Shown one piece after another: positions 1-11,405 of a DNA stretch of 64,000 bases. The notes beneath the pieces were generated by a model. It worked only from the letters and a program-made list of their open reading frames with translations. It made no database searches and was not told the DNA's origin. The DNA is from Sipunculus nudus. Lineage: Eukaryota > Annelida > Sipuncula > Golfingiida > Sipunculidae. Position numbers and translations under genes: made by a program. The stretch is taken from the NCBI GenBank assembly GCA_026874595.1, contig CM049311.1, forward strand, positions 73,534,953 through 73,598,952. The letters run 5' to 3'. Position 1 is the first letter of the stretch; the number at the start of each line of letters is the position of its first letter.

Positions 1-1572
1 TATATTTAAATTCTCATTTTCAAAGTTTAATTCACAAACTGCAGGAGCGTGCTTCGTCTCCAACTGTACGTTGACTTAGGTGACGGTTCCGTTTGGTATT
101 TAAACTTCCCGCCCTAACTTCACCTCATGTCCAAGCCATGTGTCTAAATCTTGACCATGCAAAATATATAGGCCTTCAGGGATTTCAAATTTTCAATGTA
201 CGAGGCGCTTGGGTAATAACCCCATCTTATTTGTCAAATATTGTATTAAATACCTGAGGCCGTGAAACAGGTTTTCAGTATTTCCTTGCAGATCTGGTAA
301 AGTATTTATCTCGCTTTAGCGACATATGGATCTATTAGTTCCTTTGCCACCCCTCTTCTTTTTGCTGCGTCCTTCGATATTTGTGAATTTGTGCAATTAT
401 ATATTAAAAATGACAGAACTACCGAAATCTGACACAAACATCTATCTTATATCCCAAGTGTTTACTTTGGCTCTGCTATACTTCTCCTAGAATTTATCAT
501 TTCTGATATCATTTCAATTTCCTTTATGTAATACAAACCCGAATTCTCTAGCCGGCCATTTGATATTTCACATGTGTCTTATTGAAAGACATATTGCATG
601 TCAGTTTTTAACGCCTCAGTCTACTAGGAACCTTTCATTTTAATCTCATAAAGAAGTTTCAAGTGGATGTCTGACCTTATGCATTAGTTTCCCTTTAAAT
701 TGTCCCAAGTGCCATTTGCGTTTTTTTGTTTGAGAGATATCTCATACCGTTCTCTTCGTTTGCTTATTTCATACTTATTTCTGGCTAATAGCTTAAACCA
801 ATCTTAAGTGAAACGTGTTTGTTTTCTTTCTATACATAATATGTGGGCATGATTGATTGCCACTTTACATGGGGTCCCTTGTTTTATTGATTGTTAAACA
901 TTTGTCACCACGTCTCCGGAGACCGATTTTATTCCTATATTATTACGTTAGTGCCTGGATCTAGTAGTTTTTATACTTTCAGAGATGTACTTCAATAGGA
1001 ATAAAACTGAGTCAAGTGAAATATGGATATCACATGTTACCAGATATCATAAAAAGCTTGAATTTTCCGGGAAGCGATTCAGTATAAAAAAGTCCATATT
1101 AGATAAATATATTATCAGCCAGGGCCGAATCCACGAAGATGGGGTTATGGAGGTTGCAACCCCTTACATACCTTCAAATATTTATTATTTTTACTACAAA
1201 ACTCAGTAAATATATTCATTTCAGTTGAACAGAATTATATAATTATAAATAAATTATATTTTATTGTATTATTTGATTTGTAATAAAACCATGGGCCTTT
1301 TCATGGTTTATTATCCTTTTCGTGGATTAGTCCATGACGACCATCTGCTCATAAAGGAATCCTGGACCCAGTCCTTCAGGTGTTCTCTTCTAAGGACAAT
1401 GAGCAACGCCGAATGTTAAATTACTTAAAAGAATTAAGAATAAACAGATTTGGTAGGACAAATTAACCCTGTAGAGTCAACTTAGGTGGAGTTTTAACGG
1501 GCCACACGAACGACATGCGAAGGATGCAAATGTCGAAGAAATGACAAAGTTAAACATTCGTATTTAGGGCTG
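1..1572. other. No gene recognised; presumed upstream intron
   Basis: AT-rich sequence with scattered short open frames and no recognisable protein motif, RNA gene or long repeat. Since the first visible aminopeptidase exon enters in mid-codon, this stretch is inferred to be intron of the same gene. I looked for the family's aspartate-ligand exon here and did not find it. Confidence 0.5.
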
Positions 1573-2625
1573 TAAAAGTTCGTTAAACATGCTCGGGGGT
1601 TCGAATGCATTGTCAATTTTTCAGGAAATTGGGAATTTTAAAAAAAAAGGTTGGAATTTTTTGCGAACGTTTCCAGCATCCCGGGTCGTTTTGTTCGTGA
1701 TTTTGTCTAAAATCCTACGTCATATGCGCACGACCTACTCGTGCGTGTGTTCGCAAAATCTACGTGAAACCGTGAACAGATTCCGACAGCTTGGAGATAA
1801 CGAGCGACATATGTACAAATGCCGCATGATTGTCGCAGTACGTTCGTTATTCGCGAATTATGCGCAAAAAGTTTGCGTGTGTCGCTAAATGACCGCACGA
1901 ATGTTGCCCGAGATTCGTGCGATATTCGTGTTGTTCGTATTTTAGCCCCGTGTTTTTCGTGTATGTGGACTGGCAACGCTACACACGACATTCGCATATA
2001 CTTAGTGAGAATTACGCACAAACTGCGCAAGAATGGTTTACTTCTCGATTGTCGCGATACACTCGGAGAAAAACTTCTTCGAATGTTGGACTTTTCCATT
2101 TTAACGAATTCGCAACCTTCGTAAATCGTTCGCGTGCCCCGTGAAAACCCTGCTCAAGCAAATATTTCACCTATTTTATCATGTCTTGTATTGCAATTAT
2201 CTACTATTGTGTCCCGAGAATGCACCCGTAAACCATTCTTGCGCAGTTTGTGCGCAGTAAGTGCGAATGTCGTGGAGGCACTGCGACACTCCAAACCCCA
2301 TCTCAGACGAAGCTTTTCAGACATTTTGGAGAGAAAGCACGAGAAAATCATAAGCCTGGATGCTGGAATCATTCGCAGGTATTTCGAACTCTTTGAAATC
2401 CACGATGAAATAAAAAAAAAGACTCGAGCGAACAATTTTCGACGCTTCCGATCCCCGCGATATTGAAGAATTTGGACATTTTCGAGAGAGAATCATGAGA
2501 AAATCGCGACCCGGGATGCTGGAAACATTTCACGAGAAATTTTATTTTTTTTAATTCACGCCGACTCCCGCAAACAATTTGGGATGCATCCGAGCCCCCG
2601 TGCATGTTTGTCGAAGTTTTTAAGG
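1573..2625. mobile_element. Fold-back (long inverted repeat) transposable element
   Basis: The left arm (1573-1725) matches the reverse complement of the right arm (about 2466-2625). Shared blocks include TTTCCAGCATCCCGGGTCG and AAACATGC.CGGGGG. Inner arms also pair: 1986-2040 with 2229-2272, sharing CACAAACTGCGCAAGAATGG. The element is GC-richer than its surroundings and lacks a recognisable transposase, so it looks like a non-autonomous fold-back or MITE-like DNA element. Ends are approximate and no clear target duplication was found. It stops about 80 bp before an aminopeptidase exon. Confidence 0.75.
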
Positions 2626-2702
2626 AGTCTAAAATACAAATGTTTGACTTAGTATAGCTATATACCGCCTTAGTGATTATGTTAGTGATGTTGTCCTTAC
2701 AG

Positions 2703-2807
2703 GTAGTGAGATAGACGCCCGGACTCGTACTCCTATCTGGCAAAACGGCTGGAACTACAGACACGGCACTGGTCACGGAATAGGCTACTTCCTGAATGTG
2801 CACGAAG
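2703..2807 (+). CDS. XPNPEP2: Aminopeptidase P exon with HGTGHG motif
   Basis: Acceptor TTGTCCTTACAG and donor G|GTTAGT. The exon enters with two bases of a split codon and leaves with one (the G of a Gly codon). It encodes WQNGWNYRHGTGHGIG and YFLNVHE. The histidines of HGTGHG and VHE are active-site residues of the family. It is the most 5' exon I can find. No preceding exon encoding the FDSGGQY/TTDVTRT-type metal aspartates is seen in bases 1-2702. Confidence 0.92.
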
Positions 2808-5800
2808 GTTAGTAACATTGTTTTTACCTGCGCAAAGCGATCGGTCGATGTTTTCGGTCAGTTTTTGTGTGTGCATGTGTCCCAAAGATATCTGAAGAAG
2901 GGTTTCGTCTATTTTAATGAACTTTGACACACAATCAACTGTATAACAGTCAAAGTGATGGAATTTTGATACAAAATGAGCCTTTTTGGCCTATAAAGCA
3001 CGCTGTTTACTACCAGGGGTAATATCCTGTAACCTCAAGGACAGCAATAAAACCCTTTAAGTTACGTGATGTAACGTCTCTTATAACAATGACGAAAAAG
3101 TCGTGTATCGTTCGTGAATGTTAGCAGTAAGTCAGGATGTAGCTGTATTTTTTCGACGCATTTTAATATAAAATGTAATTCCCAAGAGAAATATAAATTA
3201 ATATCCCCAGTTAACAAATTTACGGTGCGTTCCCTTTGCGTCTTATGTAATATTTCATTATAAAATATGTCTTATCATAAATATAGAATCTTTAATGGCA
3301 TACTATAATTGATGATGTGTCACTTATGATAAGCTAGTGAACATATTGTAGCCAGGCTCTCAAATTATTAAAAAAGATCACCCATAAGGGTATTTCATAC
3401 TTATTGTATCAATCATATCGGTATTGGTCACTTGAATGATTGATTAATCATATCGAATAATCAATATTACGGCTTCATGTTAGACAGAGCACACTTGAAT
3501 TCTTCATTCGGCATATAATTCTGCATTTTTAAGATTTGTTCATTTTATATATTTTTAAATGATGAAGGAAAAGTAACATGCCAAAGACCTTTGGCGAGAT
3601 TGAAAAGCCCACTTCAGCGTCTATTAATGAGGCGAAGGTTTGACAAAGTCAAATAGCACACTGGCTTTTCTGCTACCACAGGACTGTTTTTTATACCTGA
3701 AGTTTGTATTTGTAAAAGTATTTATTATTAATACCATGGCCTTGTTTGCAGAAGCCAAGAATGTATAGTGTTTCCATGATTTGGAGGCAAAGAGCCGCGG
3801 TAATGGCAATATACGCATTGATTAAAATTAGATATATAAAAAATATAGAGGCATCATATTTACCTCGGTTCCGATTTTCGTAACAGTTCTGGGCAGATTT
3901 TGCTGAGATTTTTTGAAGGTTTAGAAAAACACCCAAAGAAAAACTTATAACATATTGGAGGTAATCTGGATCACTATAAACTTTTTTAATTCAAAGGATG
4001 CTGTCCCATTGTTACGACTATTTCATTTTAATAGATTTTAATAATTGATTGGTATTTGCGGGTGGCTTCGTACTGGAGGTGACCAGGATAGGGGTTGTTG
4101 AACCGTGACAGGTGTGTTGACCTACACAACAAAGATCATCTTTTGGGATGTTTAATGTTTACGGTTACATCTTGTTGACATACACAATACTGACGTTAAT
4201 GCTTGTTTCGCCAGGTCCAGCTCGGATAAACATTGGTTCAGTGGCTGCTCCCCTAGAAATCGGAATGTTTTTCTCTGACGGTGAGTGAAATGAACCGGTG
4301 TATCTTAAGGCATTATTTCGGTTTATTACAACAACAGAGAATAACACCAACTCAGCCTCGAGTGGCGCGTGTTAAATGTACAGGTGTTTTAAGGTTTTGA
4401 ATGTTTTAGAAAGGTTTTATTAAATGGAACAAACCCTTCAAGACAGCGGAACAGGCCCTAGACTTATTGCTTCACTATAAAAGATATTTGTACATGATAA
4501 AGATATTTCGGGAAAACATTTGACTTTATACATTTTGTGTATGGACATCCCAGTTAGTTGTGCATATATTCATTAGGGCCCCGCTTGACAAGCGGTGCCC
4601 TATAGTGATCACCGTGTCAGTCCGTCCAACCGTCCTTCTGTAGTTCCGTAGTTCCGTCCTTCCGTCCTTCCGTCAGTGACACTTTCTTTCGCACGCGATA
4701 ACTCAACAACAACATACTGCAGCTTTACCAAATTCACAGGGATGATTGGTACCTATGAGGGCTCCAGACCTGTCGAATTACATACTTGTCGGAATTCAAA
4801 TATGGCCGCCACAGCCAATCACTGATTTTCTTTTGTACGCAATAACTCAACAACAATAAACTGCAGCTTTCCCGAATTCACAGGGATGATTGGTACCTAT
4901 GACGGCTCCAGACCTATCGAATTACAGACTTGTCAGAATTCAAATATGGCCGCCACAGCCCAATCGCTGATTTTCTTTCGCACGCGATAACTCAACAACA
5001 ACCTACTGCAGCTTTCCAAAATTCACAGGGATGGTTGATCCCTATGAGGGCTCCAGACGTATTGAATTACAGACTTGTCGGAATTTAAATATGACCGCCA
5101 CAGGTCAATCGCTGATTTTCTTTCGTGTGCGATAACTCAAGAACAACCTCCTGCAGCTTTCCAAAATTTAGCGGGATGATTGTTACTTGTAAGGGCTTCA
5201 GACCTTTTGAATTACAGACCTGTTGGAATTTCAATATGGCCGCCACTGCCCAGTTGCTGATTTTCTTTCGCACGCGATAACTCAACAACTACCTACTGCA
5301 GCTTTCACAGGAAGGTTGGTTCCTATGAGGGCTCCAGACGTATTGAATTACAGTCTTGTCGGAATTCAAATATGACCGCCACAGCCCGACCGCCGATTTT
5401 CTTTCACGCGCGATAATTCAACAACAACCTACTACAGCTTTCCCAAATTCACAGGGATGATTGGTACCTATAAGTGCTCCAGACCTTTTGAATAACAGAC
5501 CTGTCTTAATTCAAATATGGCCATCACAGCCCGATCGCTGATTTTCTTTCGTTCGGGACGACTCGACAACAACCTACTGCAGCTTTCCCGAATTCACAGG
5601 GATGATTGGTACCTATGAGGGCCCCTAACCAAATGAATTACAGACCTGTTGGAATTCCAATATGGCCAGTTATCTTTCGTGCGTGATAACTAAACAACAA
5701 CATACTTCAAATGAATTACAGACCTGTTGGAATTCCAATATGCCCAGTTATCTTTCGTGCGTGATAACTAAACAACAACATACTTCAGCTTTTCCAAATT

Positions 5801-8800
5801 TACAGGGATCATTGGTCCCTATGAGGGCTCCAGACCCATTGAATTACAGACTTGCTCAAAATCAATTATGGCTAACGGACTGCGTTCGGTGATTTTCTAT
5901 TGCACACATATCAGACATATCTTCTTTAATCCAGTATGATTTTTTCCTTCATGTATAATGATAACTAGATATGTCGGAACGACACGAATGCCCCCGCCTG
6001 GGGCAAATAAGAAAGATTTGTTAAATTTGTAAAATTTTTTTAAGTTCAGGAGGTGTCGTATGGTCAAAAGTAGGTCAACAAGGGCAAAATGCAAACTTGA
6101 TCTGTAATGGGTCATTATCAACCAACACACCAAAAATCAGGCAAGTATCTGCAGGCATTGTGAAAAAAGTCCATACATGTACATTTTTCATAAAAATTTC
6201 TGTCTTTCATGAAATTTCATATGTTCAGGATCTGTCATATGGTCAAAAATAGGTCAACTGGGACGAAACGCTAACTCGATCTGTAAGTGGTCATTATGCG
6301 TCCACAGACCAAACATTAGGCCAGTATCTGTGAGCATTGCATTGCAAGACTAGAATTTAGCAAAAGCTGATAATCAGTTATAAATTTAAATTTGAGAGGT
6401 ATGTACCATGTTTCATAAGAATCCACTAAATGCTTCCTGAGAAATAAGCTCCTAAGTTTTTTTTCTAAACTACGCTCTGTGACCTTGAAAAGTAGGTCAA
6501 GATCACCCATCTTTGAAATTGACCAAGATTTAATTTTGTAAATATCATGCAATAGCACTGAAGAAATGAAGTTCCTGTGTTGAATACCTTTGAAGATATC
6601 CTGCACAAAAGGCCAAATTTGAAAAATCCGAAAAAAAATTCATTAAAAAATCAGAAATTGTAGGTGGCACCACTCAAATTGTGCAGCACGCACAGACCAT
6701 CATTCCAAATGATCATAGTAAGTTTTATGAAAATCCACACAATGGTTCCTGAGATATAAGCTTCTGAGTGTTTTTGTATAATCAGCTCTAAAACAAAGAA
6801 AATAGGTCAAGGTCACCCATCTTTGCACTTGACCATGATTTTGTTGATATACATCTACACTGATGAAATAAAATTCCAACGGTGAATCCTTTTAGAGATA
6901 TCCCGCTCACAAGGCCAAAATTGAAAAATCCGATAAAATTTGATTAAAAAATCAGAAATTGCAGGTGGCGCCACCAAAATTGCGACGCACGTACAGACCA
7001 TCAGTCCCAATGATCATAGTAAGTATTGTGAAAATCCACACAATGGTTCCTGAGATATAAGCTTCTAAGTGTTTTTCTATAATCAACTCTAAAAATGTAG
7101 AAAAATGGGTCAAGTTCACCCATCTTCGAACTTGACAGAGATTTTATCGATATACATCTTCACTGATGAAATAAAATTCCAACGGTGAATCCTTTTAGAG
7201 ATATCCAGCTCACAAGGTAAAAGTTAACAGACACGGGACGGACGGACGGCGGACGGACAGACAGACGGACAGACAGACGGACAGCTTGGGTGACGACAAT
7301 AGCCCATCAGCCTATGAGCTGAGGGCTAAAAACGGCTGTACACGTACATTTGTCATGAAAATTTATATTTTTCATGAAATTTTCCATGTTTAGGAGCCGT
7401 AAAACAATCAAAAGTAGGTCGACCGGGACGAAACGTGAACTTGATCTGTAACTGGTCATTATCTGCCCACACACCAAAAATAAGGCCAATATCTGCAGGC
7501 ATTGCGAAAAAAAGGCCGTACAACTGTTTGATTTCGGAATGACGGAAGGACGAAAGGACGGACATGGGTAAAACTATATGCCCCGGCCACATTGTGGCGG
7601 GGGCATAAAAACCTGTTTCTGTATGTGATATTTTTCAAATTTAACTTAATTTTTCACCAATTTGTAAACTATTCCAGCGCTAGCAGAACGGTGATCAAAA
7701 GTTACAAGTTAACGATTTAATTTATACAGAACACTGAAAATATAATTAACAGATCACCACACGGTGGCGTTGAAAAATCTAAATTAATAAAAATTGGTTT
7801 GGCGTACACACTAGGTGGCGCTTACAAGCAAATGTTAACTATTAACCCTGAATGTATGTAGATGAAAGCATTCTTAAGTCCAACATGTATTCCACAGAAC
7901 CTGGGTACTATGAGGACGGATCGTTCGGTATTCGGTTGGAGACCATAGTCGAAATTGTGAAAGCCAATACTCCGGTATTTATATTTTTTCTGTCATTAAA
8001 AGGATAAAATTCTATTAATGTCAAACATAACTTATAATCAGAATCTCCCTGTTTAAACTTGAGAAGTTCCTTATATAGAGTACTTATAATGCTGAATTTG
8101 CTGGGTCATGGATCACCCTCCATGTCTTATAATAGTCGAAATTTGCAAAACTGTGTCCAAAACCGTGTCGTGCCGTTTGTTATGTGGTGGTGAAAGGTTA
8201 AAACTACATGGGGAACGTTGCCCAACATTATACAATAAGCCTCATGTGACTTTGTTATATTTAATTGTGTCATTCTTCTTTTAAACCTTTTTCGTTCAAT
8301 ATTATTTATAATGCATAATTACAATTAAAGTCGCATGGTTATTCGTTATGTTCTTTGTTTTAGGTGATATATAATGTAGTCTTCTTGGTTCATTTGTTTA
8401 AATCAAAGTTTTATTTCCAGTTCAATTTTGGCGGGAAAACCTACCTGACGTTCCGTCCGGCCACACTGGTGCCCTTCGAGCCGGTGTTGATCAAGTACGA
8501 ATTGCTCACAATGGTTCATGTAAGTAAAACAATATTGTATTTGTTACCACTAGAGGTCCTCCTACTTGACCCTAAAACACCTTCGTCGGCGTGTCCGGAC
8601 TACTTTCTTTTGAACCCGAGTTCAACCAATTTGGCATTCTTCACACAGAGGATCTATATATGAATCATTTGTTCTAATAGATCTAGCCCCTCCCCCTGAT
8701 CTTCTGGCCTCTGCTGACACAACTGGTAAGTTTTAAGAACTATTAGTTATCCACAAAGAAGGAACGTTCTTTGTCTTCCTGTTTAGTACTTACGTTCCGG

Positions 8801-10012
8801 CACATGACCAATTTTGGTTTGTCCTTGACATTTGTGCCTGTTAACATCCAGCTTGTCCCATGGTCAGGAGGCAGAATCATTTTGAAATTGTCAAATATTA
8901 ATTCCTTGACCCCAAAATGGTTATTTGGAATTTTATCCCATGGTTCTAGCTTGTTTAAGTGATGAGATATTAGCAAATTAGGTTTAGTATGGCGGCCATT
9001 TTAAAATCCAAGATGGCTGCCATACATCCAAATGCCAGGATGGAAAAAACTTTTTTTCTTTTCTTCCACTTCTAAAATTAGTTAATTTTACCTGTTTTCA
9101 AATTCTACTCAGAAAATTAAGCAAAATCACAAAATATGCATTGTATGCCATACTGCCACCTGACTACTACTTAAGCCAACAGAAATACAGTTTGGTGAAA
9201 CTTAAATTTAACAAAGTTCAGCTTTTCACTTTTACACGTTGTGTCATGAAGGTTTGATACGGAGAGTGTGTTCCCATAAAATGCCGTTTAACAAATGTGA
9301 TACATTTAACCAAATTTACCTGATTAAAAGATCCTGGTAAACCATTGCCGCAGGTGAATAGAGTTAGTTCGGGGCGTAGTGGGGCGATCTCTGGTGGAGA
9401 ATGCTGCCTGCCACGCCGTTTTATTTCAATTTGCAATCACCAGTTGTCAGTGCGGTCGCTGTCAGCTTTTAATGTTGTTGAATATATTCTAATTAACAAC
9501 AATTCGTTGCATTTTCATCAGATGGCATTGTGTTGGCCCATGTGTGTAAAATATATTTGTAATCGATAATTTACCCAGGTGATATATGTACAACCATACA
9601 TTTAAGCTTATTGAGAGAGGTGTGTTACTCCAGACTGCGTATTTAAACTCCTTAGACTACTTTTTCCGTTTTTCCATTTTCCCGGTTTTTTTTTTAAATC
9701 AGGCATGAATTAAATCATCGTTTGTTCAGATTACCAAAACTTTTGCAGATAAATTATTTCTAAAATGTTAATTTGGGGTGTATTTATTTTTAACAGAGAA
9801 AATGGTTGAATGCATACCACGAGCGATGCCGAAGTGAAATCGGAGAGCAAGTCAAGAATGATCCCATAGCAACGGCATGGCTGCAGAGGCGAACTGAACG
9901 AATCCCGGACAATCCACAGTGGACTTCAGGGACTAGCTCCACCCAGCGGACATCAGACACACTAGTCATGTTCTTGAGCGCTATGATGGCATTGATAGTG
10001 CGACAGTCATAA
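2703..10012 (+). CDS. XPNPEP2: Xaa-Pro aminopeptidase (aminopeptidase P, M24B), membrane type, 3' part of gene
   Basis: Removes an N-terminal residue that precedes proline, using a dinuclear metal site (pita-bread fold, M24B family). Five exons join in frame: 2703-2807, 4215-4280, 7898-7974, 8421-8519 and 9797-10012, all with AG/GT borders, giving about 186 residues and a TAA stop. Visible motifs in order are HGTGHGIG and VHE (proton shuttle and metal histidines), EPGYYED (metal Glu) and FGIRLE (second metal Glu). The two Asp ligands of the family lie upstream, outside the window. The last exon ends in a Ser/Thr-rich stretch and a hydrophobic tail (TLVMFLSAMMALIV then RQS). This fits a GPI signal as in XPNPEP2 and not the soluble XPNPEP1, though the paralogue assignment is inference. 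AATAAA at 10546-10551 and ATTAAA at 10034-10039 are possible poly(A) signals. Introns are full of repeats. Confidence 0.9.
4215..4280 (+). CDS. XPNPEP2: Aminopeptidase P exon, linker before metal Glu
   Basis: Acceptor TTTCGCCAG and donor ACG|GTGAGT. It encodes PARINIGSVAAPLEIGMFFSD, which matches the family segment between the VHE histidine and the EPGYYED motif, including the conserved GM. The split Gly and Glu codons at its two ends are completed exactly by the neighbouring exons, which supports both borders. Confidence 0.88.
4573..5895 (-). repeat. Tandem-repeat element with terminal hairpin, family T1
   Basis: About nine units with period near 143-150 bp (the last two 76 bp apart) carry the core GATAACTCAACAACAAC. 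Examples start near 4697, 4850, 4987, 5131, 5274, 5414, 5557, 5686 and 5762. The left end has an 11-bp stem, GGGCCCCGCTT (4576-4586) with AAGCGGTGCCC (4590-4600), one mismatch, followed by TATAGTGATCACC and GTCC-rich simple sequence. The structure suggests a non-autonomous Helitron/Helentron-like element lying on the minus strand. Autonomous partner unknown. Confidence 0.75.
5631..5783. repeat. 76-bp near-exact direct duplication
   Basis: Inside array T1, a 76-bp segment beginning CAAATGAATTACAGACCTG is present twice in a row with only about one difference (ATGGCC versus ATGCCC). The surrounding units differ much more from each other, so this duplication is recent. Confidence 0.8.
5930..7606 (-). 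mobile_element. Hairpin-ended element T3, split by insertion of T4
   Basis: The two halves, about 5930-6345 and 7327-7606, carry the same repeat unit (ATCTGTAA.TGGTCATTAT, CACCAAAAAT.AGGC.A and TATCTGCAGGCATTG). The right end has a near-perfect hairpin at 7578-7606 (ATGCCCCGGCCAC / GTGGCGGGGGCAT, one mismatch, loop ATT) preceded by GGAC-type simple sequence. The interruption corresponds to element T4. Orientation is taken from the hairpin end. Confidence 0.7.
6346..7326 (+). mobile_element. Hairpin-ended tandem-repeat element T4, nested in T3
   Basis: Three diverged units near 200-300 bp share CCTGAGA.ATAAGCT, AGGTCAAG.TCACCCATCTT and AGATATCC. A palindromic GGTGGCGCCACC occurs at 6964-6975 (variant at 6663-6674). 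The element ends with GGAC/GACA simple repeats (7236-7282) and a hairpin AGCCCATCAGC (7299-7309) with GCTGAGGGCT (7316-7325), then CTAA. The left boundary is inferred from where T3 sequence breaks off. Confidence 0.7.
7898..7974 (+). CDS. XPNPEP2: Aminopeptidase P exon with both metal glutamates
   Basis: Acceptor ATTCCACAG and donor CCG|GTATTT. The first two bases complete the Glu codon of EPGYYEDGSFGIRLE, which holds two metal-binding glutamates. VEIVKANTP follows. The exon ends in phase 0. The donor GTATTT is weak beyond GT, but it is the only one that keeps the reading frame into the next exon. Confidence 0.92.
8421..8519 (+). CDS. XPNPEP2: Aminopeptidase P exon, LTF.P.TLVPF segment
   Basis: Acceptor TTTATTTCCAG and donor CAT|GTAAGT. 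It holds 33 whole codons: FNFGGKTYLTFRPATLVPF and then EPVLIKYELLTMVH. The YLTF and LVPF strand is characteristic of the C-terminal end of the catalytic domain in XPNPEP1/2. Confidence 0.92.
8743..9200 (-). other. Unidentified open stretch in last intron
   Basis: A minus-strand frame at 8743-8976 stays open for 77 codons (LEPWDKIPNNHFGVKELIF near its start) inside the last aminopeptidase intron. It has no splice support and no family I can name. The adjacent bases hold ATGGCGGCCAT and AAGATGGCTGCCAT, typical of dispersed repeats. Probably a repeat fragment, not a gene. Confidence 0.25.
9797..10012 (+). CDS. XPNPEP2: Aminopeptidase P terminal exon with hydrophobic tail
   Basis: Acceptor TTTTTAACAG. 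The exon begins RKWLNAYHERCRSEIGE, the family's WLN.YH..CR..IG helix, continues through AWLQRRTERIP, and ends with a Thr/Ser-rich linker, a 14-residue hydrophobic run and RQS before TAA at 10010-10012. The tail layout (small residues, spacer, hydrophobic run) suggests GPI attachment. The omega site is not determined. Confidence 0.93.
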   Translation, partial: RKWLNAYHERCRSEIGEQVKNDPIATAWLQRRTERIPDNPQWTSGTSSTQRTSDTLVMFLSAMMALIVRQS

Positions 10013-11028
10013 GGAGAACTCATTCCATTAATGATTAAATTGCTGTCTACATAGAGTATGAATTTAGATATTCAGATTATTAACATACCATGCACTCAAC
10101 TAGATTATTATTGGTGATCAATCGACTACAGAAAAGAGTATAATATAATGGTCTCATGTACTTGCAATATTCGAATGGCGGCGACAAAGAATACGATAGG
10201 AATTGCCATGTATAGCTACACTGAAATAGACATTGTCTCTGTTAATAACGTCATTGATTTAACGTCCTCGTCAAAGGTCACAGACACCGAAGGGTCATGA
10301 CCTTCCAGTATCCATTCGGTGGCTGTGCCGTCATGAATAATTGTTTTAATGTGTGAGGACCACTGGTATAATTAATTCTGATATATTTATACTGCCTTGT
10401 CATTGGGGGACTCTATAACAGTTGCGTATGTAACTACAATCACGGTACCACAGCTGATCACAAAGGCTATAAAAAGAAACAACAAATTGGTTTTATTTAT
10501 GTAAGACCGTGTAAAAAAATAGATTTTTTTAATGCCCTCTACTAAAATAAATCTTAACCATGTCATCTCCTCGAACATTATCTTTTAAAAGAATTGGTGA
10601 TTTTTTTAAATTGTGTCGTGCATGTGTACATAGGCTCTGTAAAATATTTTCTTTACCTCAGTAGCACCGTCTGTTGACGTTGACTGTCAAGAGTTTCTGG
10701 CATGCATCTTGTTTCATTTGAAAAAAAAAAACACCAAAACTTGCTCGCTTGGCCGGACCCAGCAATGGGCATGCAAATGGAAGAGTTCTAATATACTGTA
10801 TAATATGTACCCACAGATACCGTTCATTTGTGTATCGTTACAATACTGAAGTGTGTCTTTGATGGAATTGTACAAATGATTCAAACCATCTGTTTTTAGA
10901 TGTTTTTATTTGCAAAAGACTGCATATTTTTTCTCTATATACAGCTGATTTAAACGTGACATGTATATGAAGTTCTGAAGTTTTACTGCAAACAATCAAA
11001 CATTCGAACGACCCTCGGGTTATATATA
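10013..11028. other. 3' UTR and downstream, no other gene
   Basis: Presumed 3' UTR of the aminopeptidase gene followed by AT-rich sequence. It contains a perfect palindrome GGTCATGACC at 10293-10302 next to AAAGGTCACAG. I see nothing else that can be named. Confidence 0.5.
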
Positions 11029-11405
11029 CAGTATAACCTCGTTTATTCGTCACTCATCCACGTGCCAAATTCGTTTGTAGCCGTAAAATGTCCAATTTAC
11101 ATTTTCTGTCTACTTTACCTTACCTGGATCATTCAGTTAAATGGTAATTCTCCAAACATGTGTTGTCATTTATAATGTTTCTCTTGAACTTAATGACAAT
11201 TGGTTTTAAACTTTGTTTACTTACACAGGAATTAACAAAAAAAAAATTATAAATGCTTGTCAACAGTTTGAGGAAAGGATATTGGCGCTATTTTTTACCT
11301 TCTGTTAAGATTTCAAAACCTCGTTAACGCTGGTCATACTTCTCCGTCCCCTGTCGCCAAAATTCCATGGGCTCCTCGAGCTGGCGAAAAAGCGAGGTTA
11401 TTCTG
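11029..11405. mobile_element. pogo/Tigger-type MITE
   Basis: Terminal inverted repeats of about 22 bp: CAGTATAACCTCGTTTATTC at 11029 and, reading inwards from 11405 on the other strand, CAGAATAACCTCGCTTTTTC. CAG...CTG ends with a TA target preference are the signature of pogo/Tigger (Tc1/mariner superfamily) elements. A TA precedes the left end; the right flank is TT, so that target copy is apparently mutated. At 377 bp it has no transposase and is non-autonomous. Confidence 0.8.

Noticed and set aside
985-1209. Open frame of 74 codons preceded by TTTCAG
   Set aside because: No similarity to the missing aminopeptidase segment, low-complexity AT-rich codons and no donor in a matching phase.
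1589-2466. Several overlapping open frames on both strands
   Set aside because: They arise from the GC-richer fold-back element; mirrored peptides (KPFLRSLC on both strands) reflect the inverted repeat.
5662-5892. 76-codon frame with internal repeat
   Set aside because: It is the translated 76-bp duplication of array T1.
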